DNA of 64,000 nucleotides, from positions 992,001 to 1,056,000 of the forward strand of contig CANLXA010000001.1 in the NCBI GenBank assembly GCA_947494975.1, in the 5' to 3' direction. Below are positions 8,004 through 17,197 of the stretch, in pieces; the stretch's first letter is position 1, and the number at the start of each line of letters is the position of its first letter. Source of the DNA: an uncultured Roseicyclus sp. GTDB taxonomy: Bacteria > Pseudomonadota > Alphaproteobacteria > Rhodobacterales > Rhodobacteraceae. A model generated the notes under the pieces. The model did no database searches and had not been told where the DNA came from. It saw only the letters and a program-made list of their open reading frames with translations. The translations under genes and the position numbers were made by a program.

Positions 8004-10841
8004 ATGCCCTGGACGACCACCGATTACGATCCCGACGATTTCGCCAACCGCCGCCACATTGGCCCGTCCCCCGCCGAGATGGCGGAAATGTTGGAGTATG
8101 TGGGAGCCGAAAGCCTGGATGCGTTGATCGATGACACGGTGCCAGCCTCGATCCGGCAGGCCGCCGCGCTGAATTGGCCCGCCCTGTCGGAGGCGGAATT
8201 GCTGGAACATATGCGTGGCATCGCAGCCAAGAACAAACCGATGGTCTCGATGATCGGGCAGGGCTATTCCGGGACACACACGCCGCCCGCCATCCAGCGC
8301 AACGTGCTGGAAAACCCGGCCTGGTACACGGCCTACACGCCCTACCAGCCCGAGATTGCACAGGGGCGCCTTGAGGCGCTTTTGAACTTCCAGACGATGG
8401 TGGCGGACCTGACGGGGCTTGAGGTTGCCAACGCGTCGTTGCTGGATGAGGCCACCGCGGCGGCCGAAGCCATGGTGATGGCGCAGCGTGCGTCGAAATC
8501 CAAGGCACGCGCCTTCTTTGTGGACGAGAATTGCCACCCGCAGACCATCGCCGTGATCCAAACCCGCGCGGCCCCTTTGGGGATCGACGTGTTCACCGGT
8601 GCGCCGGAGACCTTACAGGCCGAAACCGTCTTCGGTGCGATCTTCCAATATCCCGGCACGTTTGGCGGCCTGAGCGATCCGAGTGACCACATCGCAGCCC
8701 TGCATGACGCCAAGGCCATCGCCATCGTCGCCACCGATCTCCTGGCCCTGACCCTCATCAAGGAGCCCGGCGCCATGGGGGCGGACATAGCCGTTGGATC
8801 GGCGCAACGCTTTGGTGTGCCGCTCGGCTATGGCGGGCCTCATGCGGCGTTCATGTCGTGCCGCGACGCCCTGAAACGCTCGCTTCCGGGCCGGATCGTG
8901 GGGGTCAGTATCGACAGCCATGGACAGAAGGCCTACCGGCTCTCCCTGCAGACCCGCGAACAGCACATTCGCCGGGAAAAGGCGACCTCCAATGTCTGCA
9001 CAGCACAGGCGCTGCTGGCCGTCATGGCCAGCTTCTACGCGGTATTCCACGGGCCGATGGGCCTGCGCGCCATTGCCGAACGCGTCCACCTGCGCACCGT
9101 GCGTCTTGCCGCATCGCTCAGCGCCGGGGGGTATGCACCGGACAACAACACGTTCTTCGACACGATCACCGTCCCCGTCGGTGACAAGCAGTCCCGCATC
9201 ATGGCCGCCGCCGTGGCGCGCGGGATCAACCTGCGCGATGTGGGCGCGGACCGGATCGGCATCGCCGTGGATGAGGTGACGACCGACGCCCATCTCGAAG
9301 CGGTGTGCCGCGCCTTCGGAGTTCTCAAGGCGCCGAAACTCGACACGCCCGCCATTCCCGATTCGCTTCTACGCCAATCCGACTACCTGACCCATCCGAT
9401 CTTCCACATGAACCGCGCCGAGAGCGAGATGATGCGCTACATGCGCCGCCTTAGCGACCGCGACCTCGCGCTCGACCGCGCCATGATCCCGCTTGGATCC
9501 TGCACGATGAAACTGAACGCGGCGGTGGAGATGATGCCGATCACCTGGCCGGAATTCGGCGCACTGCATCCGTTCGCGCCCGCCGATCAGGCCGAAGGCT
9601 ACGCCGAGATGCTGGAGGATCTGTCGGCCAAGCTCTGCGATATCACCGGCTATGACGCGATGTCGATGCAACCGAATTCCGGGGCTCAGGGTGAGTATGC
9701 CGGCCTGCTGACCATCGCCGCCTATCACCGCGCACAGGGGGATACGCATCGCAATATCTGCCTTATCCCGGTCTCGGCCCATGGCACCAACCCGGCCTCC
9801 GCCCAGATGGCGGGGATGCAGGTGGTCGTCGTGAAGGCGGCCGAGAACGGAGACATCGACCTGGCCGATTTCCGCGCCAAGGCGGCGGCCGCGGGCGACA
9901 AGCTGGCGGCCTGCATGATCACCTACCCCTCGACCCACGGTGTTTTTGAAGAAACCGTGCGCGACGTCTGTGACATCACCCATGAATTCGGCGGGCAGGT
10001 CTATCTGGACGGCGCCAACCTCAACGCCCTGGTCGGCCTCGCCAAGCCGGGGGAATTGGGGGCCGATGTGAGCCACCTGAACCTGCACAAGACCTTCTGC
10101 ATCCCCCATGGCGGCGGTGGCCCCGGCATGGGCCCCATCGGCGTGAAGGCCCATCTGGCCCCTCACTTGCCCGGCCATCCGGAAACCGGTGGCCTGGAAG
10201 GCCCCGTCTCGGCTGCGCCTTACGGGTCTGCCTCCATCCTTCCGATCAGCTACGCCTATATACATCTGATGGGCGGGGCCGGGATCACACAAGCCACCAA
10301 GGTTGCGATCCTGAATGCCAATTATATCGAGAAGCGGCTGGAGGGCGATTACACGATCCTCTTCAAGGGCAAGACCGGGCGCGTGGCCCATGAATGCATC
10401 CTCGACACCCGCCCCTTCGCGGAGGCCGGGATCACCGTGGACGACATCGCCAAGCGCCTGATGGACCACGGCTTTCACGCCCCGACGATGAGCTGGCCTG
10501 TTGCGGGCACCCTGATGGTCGAACCCACCGAATCCGAGACCAAGGCCGAGTTGGACCGCTTCATCACCGCCATGCAGGCGATCCGTGCCGAGATTGCGGA
10601 GGTCGAGGCAGGCAAGATGCAGGCCGATCAAAGCCCGCTCCACCACGCCCCCCACACAATGGAAGACCTCATCCGCGACTGGGATCGTGCCTATAGCCGC
10701 GAGCAGGGCTGCTTCCCGCCGGGCGCCTTCCGGGTCGACAAGTATTGGCCGCCGGTCAATCGCGTCGACAACGTTGCAGGTGATCGCAACCTGATCTGCA
10801 CCTGCCCCCCGATCGAGGATTACATGGACGCTGCGGAATAG
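8004..10841 (+). CDS. gcvP: glycine dehydrogenase (decarboxylating), P protein
   Basis: 945 residues, the single-chain form. PLP enzyme that decarboxylates glycine and loads the aminomethyl group on GcvH. Landmarks are [13 protein letters not shown] at the N-terminus, [12 protein letters not shown] near 95, [18 protein letters not shown] near 265, [11 protein letters not shown] near 500 and the PLP-lysine motif [19 protein letters not shown] (Lys about 696). The start at 8004 (GGAG six bases upstream, MPWTTTDYD) is preferred. An in-frame extension to 7878 runs through the intergenic repeat and is non-conserved. Confidence 0.95.
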   Translation: MPWTTTDYDPDDFANRRHIGPSPAEMAEMLEYVGAESLDALIDDTVPASIRQAAALNWPALSEAELLEHMRGIAAKNKPMVSMIGQGYSGTHTPPAIQRNVLENPAWYTAYTPYQPEIAQGRLEALLNFQTMVADLTGLEVANASLLDEATAAAEAMVMAQRASKSKARAFFVDENCHPQTIAVIQTRAAPLGIDVFTGAPETLQAETVFGAIFQYPGTFGGLSDPSDHIAALHDAKAIAIVATDLLALTLIKEPGAMGADIAVGSAQRFGVPLGYGGPHAAFMSCRDALKRSLPGRIVGVSIDSHGQKAYRLSLQTREQHIRREKATSNVCTAQALLAVMASFYAVFHGPMGLRAIAERVHLRTVRLAASLSAGGYAPDNNTFFDTITVPVGDKQSRIMAAAVARGINLRDVGADRIGIAVDEVTTDAHLEAVCRAFGVLKAPKLDTPAIPDSLLRQSDYLTHPIFHMNRAESEMMRYMRRLSDRDLALDRAMIPLGSCTMKLNAAVEMMPITWPEFGALHPFAPADQAEGYAEMLEDLSAKLCDITGYDAMSMQPNSGAQGEYAGLLTIAAYHRAQGDTHRNICLIPVSAHGTNPASAQMAGMQVVVVKAAENGDIDLADFRAKAAAAGDKLAACMITYPSTHGVFEETVRDVCDITHEFGGQVYLDGANLNALVGLAKPGELGADVSHLNLHKTFCIPHGGGGPGMGPIGVKAHLAPHLPGHPETGGLEGPVSAAPYGSASILPISYAYIHLMGGAGITQATKVAILNANYIEKRLEGDYTILFKGKTGRVAHECILDTRPFAEAGITVDDIAKRLMDHGFHAPTMSWPVAGTLMVEPTESETKAELDRFITAMQAIRAEIAEVEAGKMQADQSPLHHAPHTMEDLIRDWDRAYSREQGCFPPGAFRVDKYWPPVNRVDNVAGDRNLICTCPPIEDYMDAAE

Positions 10842-10872
10842 GCATTATCCGCCCCCGGGGCACCACAAACAA

Positions 10873-10906
10873 GGCCCCGGATCGCCACGCGCCTCGGGGC
10901 CCTTTC
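10873..10906 (+). terminator. terminator of the gcv operon
   Basis: Hairpin arms GGCCCCG/CGGGGCC followed by a short CTTTC, starting about 30 bases after the gcvP stop. It abuts repeat copy B, whose tail supplies the run of pyrimidines. Convergent with the DUF4329 gene. Confidence 0.55.
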
Positions 10907-10960
10907 ATCTTGGCCAAAAACTCTGGGGGGAGCCCGGACCGGGCGGGGGGCTAGCCCCCC
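10903..10960 (-). repeat. GC-rich intergenic repeat, copy B
   Basis: Read on the minus strand it is GGGGGGCTAGCCCCCC, a short inverted spacer (CCCGGTCCGGG), CCCCCCAGAGTTTTTGG and CCAAGATGAAA. It has the same layout as copy A and lies between convergent gcvP and the DUF4329 gene. Confidence 0.7.
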
Positions 10961-10971
10961 TTCCGCTCGAT

Positions 10972-11514
10972 TCAGCGCGACCGGCCAAATCGCTGGTACA
11001 ATCCGTCCAGCGAATAGGATTCGGCCACCGGGCCATGCTCTTCGGGGAAGAAATTCGGGTCGACCGGCAAGCAATCCCGTCCACAGACCTGCGTCATGAA
11101 CCCGGTCGTGCCATCCACGAACCAGAGGCGGCCCCCGGGTGTTCCGACCCAGCCGTTGACGCCGAAGCGCATGTCGCCTTCCACGTCCTGGATCGATGGC
11201 ACCTCGCCATCATATCCCAGACCCCACGCCGCATGGGTGTGCCACGACGACACCGCCCGCGCGCCCGGTTCCAGCGGCAGGGACGCGCAGCTGGCTTCTC
11301 CACCCCAAGACACTTTCGTCGAATAGTAGTTACCCTCCGCATCTTGCAAGATGAACCCGCACACCTCGCGGTTGAACCGCACGGAGAGCTGATTCATCGA
11401 TTCCATCAGGCCCATCACGAACTCCGTCTCGCGCGCATCCTGCGCCTGCACGGGGGCAGACGCGACGGCGGCAACGGTGGCCAGAGCGGCCAGGGTGGAA
11501 GAAATCGGACGCAT
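10972..11514 (-). CDS. secreted DUF4329 protein (JAMM-like fold)
   Basis: 180 residues. Signal peptide 1-24 (ends PVQAQ), then a domain matching DUF4329: NREVCGFILQDAEGNYY, AVSSWHTHAAWG and PSIQDVEGD. The HxH followed by S-x-x-D, with a preceding glycine-rich strand, is the metal-binding pattern of JAB/MPN (JAMM) metalloproteases, so a periplasmic zinc hydrolase is possible. Cysteines at C-GFIL, SCASL and VCGRDCL could form disulphides. The start at 11514 is chosen from GGAG 10 bases upstream and the signal peptide. Role unknown. Confidence 0.7.
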   Translation of the reverse strand: MRPISSTLAALATVAAVASAPVQAQDARETEFVMGLMESMNQLSVRFNREVCGFILQDAEGNYYSTKVSWGGEASCASLPLEPGARAVSSWHTHAAWGLGYDGEVPSIQDVEGDMRFGVNGWVGTPGGRLWFVDGTTGFMTQVCGRDCLPVDPNFFPEEHGPVAESYSLDGLYQRFGRSR

Positions 11515-11653
11515 GGTTACGGGTCTCCTAAGCGGTGGGGTCAGGGGGAGGTTAAAGACATTTTCATATTGAGCAAACATAGTTACGCCTGATCAGTGGC
11601 AAAGCCGCGGCGCAGCGCTAACCTTCATGAAACGGAAAAGTCGGAGAGTGAGA

Positions 11654-11839
11654 ATGGAACGCCTGCAGGACATGATGAAGGCCCGCGTAAACGCAATGGC
11701 AAAGGGCACGTCGATCGAACGGCTGACCGATGATGAGGATGTGCGCGAATGGCTGGTCTTCGGGCGGTTAGCCATGCTGTTCTGCCTCTGGGCCGCGATG
11801 ATCCTTCCGGTGCTCATGATCATATCTGTCCGCTTCTGA
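11654..11839 (+). CDS. small single-pass membrane protein
   Basis: 61 residues from the ATG at 11654. A charged N-terminal helix (MERLQDMMKARVNAM, IERLTDDEDVREW) is followed by one hydrophobic segment (about 42-58) and a short tail. CGGAGAG lies 5 bases before this ATG. An in-frame ATG at 11627 has no such site. Divergent from the DUF4329 gene. No family recognised. Confidence 0.55.
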   Translation: MERLQDMMKARVNAMAKGTSIERLTDDEDVREWLVFGRLAMLFCLWAAMILPVLMIISVRF

Positions 11840-11939
11840 CGCTGCCGCTACGCAGCGGCCTGGTGTCCTATCTGGGGATGCGGCCAATACACGGCACGGG
11901 GAAAGATCCGCAATCCGAACCGTGCACCCCGGCACCTCT

Positions 11940-12023
11940 TCAGATCGAAGCCCAATCCGTGAAACGGAACGGCTTGGGGCGCGGCTTGCGCTGTTTCTTG
12001 GGCGGGGTCTGGCGCGATGTCAT
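11940..12023 (-). CDS. 27-residue basic microprotein (PFRFTDWASI C-terminus)
   Basis: A 27-codon frame on the minus strand with a very strong ribosome-binding site (TAAGGAG, 8 bases before ATG). The first two thirds is rich in Lys, Arg, Pro and Gln, and the C-terminus is PFRFTDWASI. A second tiny gene at 12127-12222 ends in PFRFTDWAAI. Between them 31 of 34 bases at the 3' end agree, and at least one difference is synonymous (TTC/TTT), which supports coding. The size is below normal annotation cut-offs. Function unknown; nucleic-acid or ribosome binding would fit the basic, proline-rich body but is only a guess. A hairpin (12032-12072) can cover its ribosome-binding site. Confidence 0.6.
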   Translation of the reverse strand: MTSRQTPPKKQRKPRPKPFRFTDWASI

Positions 12024-12031
12024 GTCGTCGG

Positions 12032-12072
12032 CTCCTTATCTACAGTCAGAATACGCGTAGATAGTTAAGGAG
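12032..12072 (-). promoter_or_regulatory. hairpin masking the ribosome-binding site of the 27-residue gene
   Basis: In the minus-strand transcript an upstream CTCCTTA and TCTAC can pair with GTAGA and AAGGAG, which contains the Shine-Dalgarno of the 27-residue gene. That gives 12 pairs with a 4-base bulge and a 13-base loop. It lies between the two tiny genes. An anti-Shine-Dalgarno copy this exact suggests translational control (temperature, ligand or protein), but no known riboswitch family is recognised. Confidence 0.45.
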
Positions 12073-12126
12073 TCTTTGGGTGTTCCACCGCCTTGACAGG
12101 CTTGCAAGGCGGGCTGGAACCGGTGT

Positions 12127-12222
12127 TCAGATCGCGGCCCAATCCGTGAAACGAAACGGCACGGGCGCGGGTTTTCCGGGGATCGGGCTGGCGGGGCGGC
12201 GGGGCTTGGCAGGACGGGTCAT
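12127..12222 (-). CDS. 31-residue basic, proline-rich microprotein (PFRFTDWAAI C-terminus)
   Basis: 31 codons on the minus strand. It begins MTRPAKPRRPASPIPGK and ends PFRFTDWAAI, sharing its last ten residues but one with the gene at 11940-12023. TTGGAACCCTG precedes the ATG, a moderate ribosome-binding site. It lies upstream of its paralog on the same strand with a 103-base spacer, so the pair probably forms one transcript, divergent from dodecin. The N-terminal halves differ while the C-terminus is constant, implying the C-terminus is the functional part. No family recognised. Confidence 0.55.
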   Translation of the reverse strand: MTRPAKPRRPASPIPGKPAPVPFRFTDWAAI

Positions 12223-12455
12223 CAGGGTTCCAATAGGGTTTGTGAAAATGTGACTTCAGCTTGGGGCAACCCGCCCCTGCCACGCAATATCGGCGGGCTG
12301 ATATCCGATAGCCGTTTCACATTCCTCCCCTATTTTCAGGCGCTTGGCGGAAACTGGCCGATCTCCCTGCTCCGTAGGCGCCAAATGGCCCAGACGTGGT
12401 ATGGTCGCCCAAGGCCCGGCGCAGCGGGCCCTGAAACGATCAAAGGGAGACCCAC

Positions 12456-12659
12456 ATGAGCGTTGCTCGCATCACCGAAATCATCGCCGCATCCGACAAG
12501 AGCTTCGAAGACGCCGTCCAGAAGGGAATCAACCGCGCCTGCAGGACCCTCAACAAGGTGCAGGGCGCTTGGGTGCAGGACCAGAAAGTGACCGTGAAGG
12601 ACGACAAGATCGACGAATATCGCGTCACGCTGAAGGTGACATTCGTCCTCGACGACTGA
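12456..12659 (+). CDS. dodecin family flavin-binding protein
   Basis: 67 residues, the normal length. Dodecins form hollow 12-mers that store or buffer flavin and CoA. The sequence fits: RITEIIAASDKSFEDAVQKGI, then AWVQDQKVTVKDDKIDEYRVTLKVTF. The Trp at about residue 39 and the Gln two residues on are the flavin-stacking positions. AAAGGGAGACCCAC lies before the ATG. Monocistronic, divergent from the microprotein pair. Confidence 0.9.
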   Translation: MSVARITEIIAASDKSFEDAVQKGINRACRTLNKVQGAWVQDQKVTVKDDKIDEYRVTLKVTFVLDD

Positions 12660-12746
12660 CCCGGGCGCGCGAGATTGCGGCTGTCCGGGGTGGCCCGTGG
12701 CGGATCAACTGCAAGTAAATTTCTGCGGGGCGTAAGCTCCGGGCAC

Positions 12747-12777
12747 AAAAAAGGCGCGTCCGAAACCGGGCGCGCCT
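12747..12777 (-). terminator. rho-independent terminator of the cold-shock gene
   Basis: Minus strand: GGCGCG/CGCGCC arms with a 12-base middle followed directly by TTTTTT, 28 bases after the cold-shock stop. It could also catch transcripts from convergent dodecin. Confidence 0.85.
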
Positions 12778-12804
12778 GCGTCGTGTCAGCGATGTGCTGC
12801 GGGC

Positions 12805-13011
12805 TCAGACGAGCTGCAGGTTCACGGCGCTTTCGCGGCCGTCACGGCCGGCTTCGAGGTCATAGGTGACCTTCTGGTTGTCGGCGAGGCCGGTCAGACC
12901 GGAGCGCTCAACAGCAGAGATGTGAACGAACACGTCCTTGCCGCCCGTCTCGGGTGCGATGAAGCCGAAGCCTTTGGTAGAGTTGAACCATTTCACGGTG
13001 CCATTGGCCAT
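12805..13011 (-). CDS. cold-shock domain protein (CspA family)
   Basis: 68 residues. RNA chaperone that binds single-stranded nucleic acid. It carries RNP1 KGFGFI and RNP2 VFVHIS, with the usual GTVKWFNSTKGFGFI start. The ATG is preceded by AGGAGACACACG. A long upstream stretch (13012-13346) with no other gene is compatible with the extended, structured leader typical of cold-shock genes. A strong terminator follows. Which growth condition induces it cannot be read from the sequence. Confidence 0.95.
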   Translation of the reverse strand: MANGTVKWFNSTKGFGFIAPETGGKDVFVHISAVERSGLTGLADNQKVTYDLEAGRDGRESAVNLQLV

Positions 13012-13346
13012 CGTGTGTCTCCTAGATTTTAGATCCGCCCGCGTGCATGCGGCGGCGTGGCGTCAGTGGTAGCAGATCGAGACTGAGGCCTTGGTAGAGG
13101 AGACAGTAGATCGAGTGCGGTAACGGTCGCAGGGCGCATATGAGGGATTCCGGGGCGAAAAGCAAGGGGATTGCGTGGGGATCGGCGGAATGGGGCCGAG
13201 CCTGTGCAAGCTTGCACATGGGGCTTAAGTGATTGTTTTTATTTGAAGTAAGGGATCTTGTTAAGGATTTGGCAAGGATTTGCCAGCCGTTTGGCGGCCA
13301 TATCGGGCCATGCGACGGGGCCTGCGACCGGGTGCTGTCGACACGC
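13012..13346. other. 335-base gene-free stretch upstream of the cold-shock gene
   Basis: Probably promoter and long 5' leader of the minus-strand cold-shock gene. An AT-rich block near 13225-13265 is the likeliest promoter area. It contains a perfect 16-bp palindrome at 13203-13218. The frames on either strand here do not resemble proteins. Confidence 0.5.
13203..13218. promoter_or_regulatory. 16-bp perfect palindrome, candidate operator
   Basis: TGTGCAAGCTTGCACA reads the same on both strands. It is about 190 bases upstream of the cold-shock start codon, next to the AT-rich block. The form suits a dimeric helix-turn-helix repressor, but the regulator is unknown. Confidence 0.4.
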
Positions 13347-14048
13347 TCAGAACGAAAACGTGGCCACGGTCTGACCCGGAGTGACCCGCTCGACCCCGCC
13401 ATCGGGCATGCGCAAAATCGAGAACCCCGAGCGTGGCACGGCGGCCCCCGGCGTGCCAAGGCGCGCCCGCTCGGCGATATCGGGCGGCACCCGATGGCTC
13501 TCGCATTCCCCGACAGCCTGCCAGCGCTCAAAACTGATCGGGCCGGCGACGGCCCCGGAAATGGCCCGCGGCGCCACCTGGTTCGGCGCAACCCGCCCCT
13601 GCGCGACAAGGGCCTTGATGGCCTCGGCAATAATTTCGGCGCTTTCGTGAAATTCCATGGCGGCATAATCGGCATAGGGCGCGCCGGTATCGCCATCGTT
13701 CAGACAATGGCGCGCAACGAAAAGCCAATCATGCACGATATAGGCGGGGGCATAGCCCCAAGGTGAAAAACCCCGAAACAGCGTGACGGGCCGCGGGATC
13801 GACCCACCATCGGTGTAGATCATCCCGGGCACAATCTCGGTGATCGTGGCGTCGGGATTGCGGCGCACGAAGCGAAGCGGATCGCGCGGATCGGGGACGT
13901 AGACAAACAGCCCGTCACCGATATTGGGCCGCCCCTCCCCCACCCAGATGACATGGAGCGTACCGGAGAACTCGCCCGCAGGCAGGTTCTCAAAATCGAC
14001 AGTGCCACAGGACACAAGGAGAAGGACGAGGGCGAGCAGACGGCGCAT
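13347..14048 (-). CDS. DUF1353 lipoprotein
   Basis: 233 residues from the ATG at 14048. The N-terminus RRLLALVLLLVSC is a lipoprotein signal with the lipobox Cys at 14. The body matches DUF1353, first found in phage and bacterial proteins: MIYTDGGSIPRPVTLFRG, then AYIVHDWLFVARH. The conserved T-D-x-x-S-x-P and H-D-x-L motifs could bind metal. The C-terminal 60 residues (SGFSILRMPDGGVERV) look like an added domain. A longer frame to 14210 has no signal and no family support. Outer-membrane-anchored, role unknown. Confidence 0.7.
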   Translation of the reverse strand: MRRLLALVLLLVSCGTVDFENLPAGEFSGTLHVIWVGEGRPNIGDGLFVYVPDPRDPLRFVRRNPDATITEIVPGMIYTDGGSIPRPVTLFRGFSPWGYAPAYIVHDWLFVARHCLNDGDTGAPYADYAAMEFHESAEIIAEAIKALVAQGRVAPNQVAPRAISGAVAGPISFERWQAVGECESHRVPPDIAERARLGTPGAAVPRSGFSILRMPDGGVERVTPGQTVATFSF

Positions 14049-14421
14049 GGCGAGAGGGTAGCGCGGGAATGGGGGTTTGGGCAAATGGGCTGGCTTGTGC
14101 GCCTGGGTTGTTCTCGCCGGTGGTGCGGGAGTGCCAAAGGCGAGTGAACAGCGGCGACGCCGCGTCGTCATTGGTTGCTCGAACCAATGACGTAACTCGA
14201 TGACAACCATCGACGGGCCGCCCGAGGTCCCTTCTCGGCATCTTTTGCAATGAAAACGAGCCTGTCAGGCGACGGGCGATCTGGTTGGGCTTGGGGCTTC
14301 GTTTAGAGGGAGCGGTGGTGTGGCTGGGATAAAGTGCGCAGAACGGAGGGTCTGTTCGCCGCGCTCAAGCCCGTCGGTGGTCGGGCAGAGGTGGAGGCGG
14401 CATTTTCGGCGAAAGCCTGTT
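14049..14421. other. 373-base stretch without a recognised gene
   Basis: Between the gene of unusual composition at 14422 and the DUF1353 lipoprotein. Apart from the inverted repeat at 14166-14192 nothing is recognised. Short frames on both strands do not resemble proteins. It may hold the lipoprotein promoter or debris from the event that brought in the upstream gene. Confidence 0.4.
14166..14192. repeat. 11-bp inverted repeat, hairpin
   Basis: CGTCATTGGTT and AACCAATGACG around a 5-base loop, perfect over 11 pairs. There is no T-run on either side, so it is not a standard terminator. It is placed 230 bases downstream of the gene at 14422-15453, and about 120 bases upstream of the DUF1353 gene. 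Confidence 0.4.
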
Positions 14422-15453
14422 CTACGACTTTAACGAACCGATCAGGTCAGGCAGCACACGCGCGAGCCTAAAGAAGAGGGCTTCTCTTGGCTTGAACCGG
14501 ACTAAAGAACGTTGAGCACGTCCCTCAGCGGTGATAGTCACTTCAACCTCCCCATCAACGACGTACTCTTCCTCCTTGAGCCGTTGTATCAGCTCGTCAA
14601 CACTGTCCACATCCTCAACTAGCTCGGGAACGTCAATGGAATGGCCCAGCTCAGTGGACTTGGCGGCAACTGATTGTAATCGTACCGGGGTAAGCTTGCT
14701 TTTCTCCGCCAAAACGAGAGCCAAGGAATCAACGGGTGGCCTGAAGAACTGGAACAATCCAAGTTCATGCAACACGTCGCTTCGTGCCTGATTGTCCGAA
14801 TTGTAGTTAAAGAAGAGGTCCCAATGCTCTTGGCTAAGCGCACCGAACGGTAGGGGACAGACACCACGAAGAATGTCGGACTGATACGGCGTACGTTTCA
14901 TTAGTGACGCAAAGTCGAAACCCTCGTCTCTGATCATTTCGGGAACATTGAGTAGCAGCAACTCGCGGATGATTTGCACCACTTGCTCGTATACTCCCAA
15001 CCCCAGCACCTCAGTGCCATATAGCATTGCCCGCACGAGTCCTTCCAAAGGCGTACCATGTGTTAACTCTTTGAAAGCGCCGGGGTCGTTTTCCGCCTCT
15101 TTTAATGGTGCGATCCATTGTTCAAATTCTTTGCTGGGGTTCCTACCCTCGAGAAGAGCCTGCGTGTAAAGCTGCGCAATAGAACTTACTATTTCCTTGG
15201 TATCACCAACGACCGGCCGCGTTGTTATGACTCGGTGCTCCGGTAGTGCGCTTTGTATATCTTGTCCGATCAAGAGCGCTTTTATTGGATCAGGCTCTGT
15301 CAGTACCAAAGCTAATCTTTTTTCATCATCCTGCGCGGAAGCGGCAACGCGGTGCTTATAGCCGGACGCTCCAGTTAACGATGGTTCTACTTCGACCTCA
15401 AGGCCCACCGGGCCGAACATGTTTGACCAGAAAGCGTCTTTATCGACAGTCAC
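14422..15453 (-). CDS. hypothetical protein, foreign-looking composition, coupled to ettA
   Basis: 343 residues, no family recognised. Soluble and mostly helical by composition, with no signal peptide or membrane segment. The C-terminal quarter (VDSVDELIQRLKEEEYVVDGEVEVTITAEG and a basic tail) resembles a small winged-helix or beta domain. It starts at GTG 15453 only 9 bases after the ettA stop, with TAGGAG (partly the ettA stop itself) as ribosome-binding site, so it is translationally coupled. Base and codon use (many AT-ending codons such as TTA, ATT, AGT) are clearly lower in GC than its neighbours, a sign of transfer. It might act with EttA, but that rests only on position. Confidence 0.6.
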   Translation of the reverse strand: MTVDKDAFWSNMFGPVGLEVEVEPSLTGASGYKHRVAASAQDDEKRLALVLTEPDPIKALLIGQDIQSALPEHRVITTRPVVGDTKEIVSSIAQLYTQALLEGRNPSKEFEQWIAPLKEAENDPGAFKELTHGTPLEGLVRAMLYGTEVLGLGVYEQVVQIIRELLLLNVPEMIRDEGFDFASLMKRTPYQSDILRGVCPLPFGALSQEHWDLFFNYNSDNQARSDVLHELGLFQFFRPPVDSLALVLAEKSKLTPVRLQSVAAKSTELGHSIDVPELVEDVDSVDELIQRLKEEEYVVDGEVEVTITAEGRAQRSLVRFKPREALFFRLARVLPDLIGSLKS

Positions 15454-15462
15454 TATCCACTC

Positions 15463-17118
<1,656 letters not shown>

Positions 17119-17197
17119 GGCGCGGTTCCCCTTGCGACTAACGTGGTTCGGGGCGTTCTAGCGGGCCGCGCGGGGATCGGCAATCGGGGCTTGGGGC

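Noticed and set aside
6124-8508. 794-residue minus-strand frame across the riboswitch, gcvT and gcvH
   Set aside because: It crosses the glycine riboswitch and two certain genes on the other strand and has no recognisable domain.
12065-12283. 72-residue minus-strand frame over the second microprotein
   Set aside because: Different frame from the conserved PFRFTDWA coding frame and lacks similarity to the first microprotein; the 31-codon frame is better supported.
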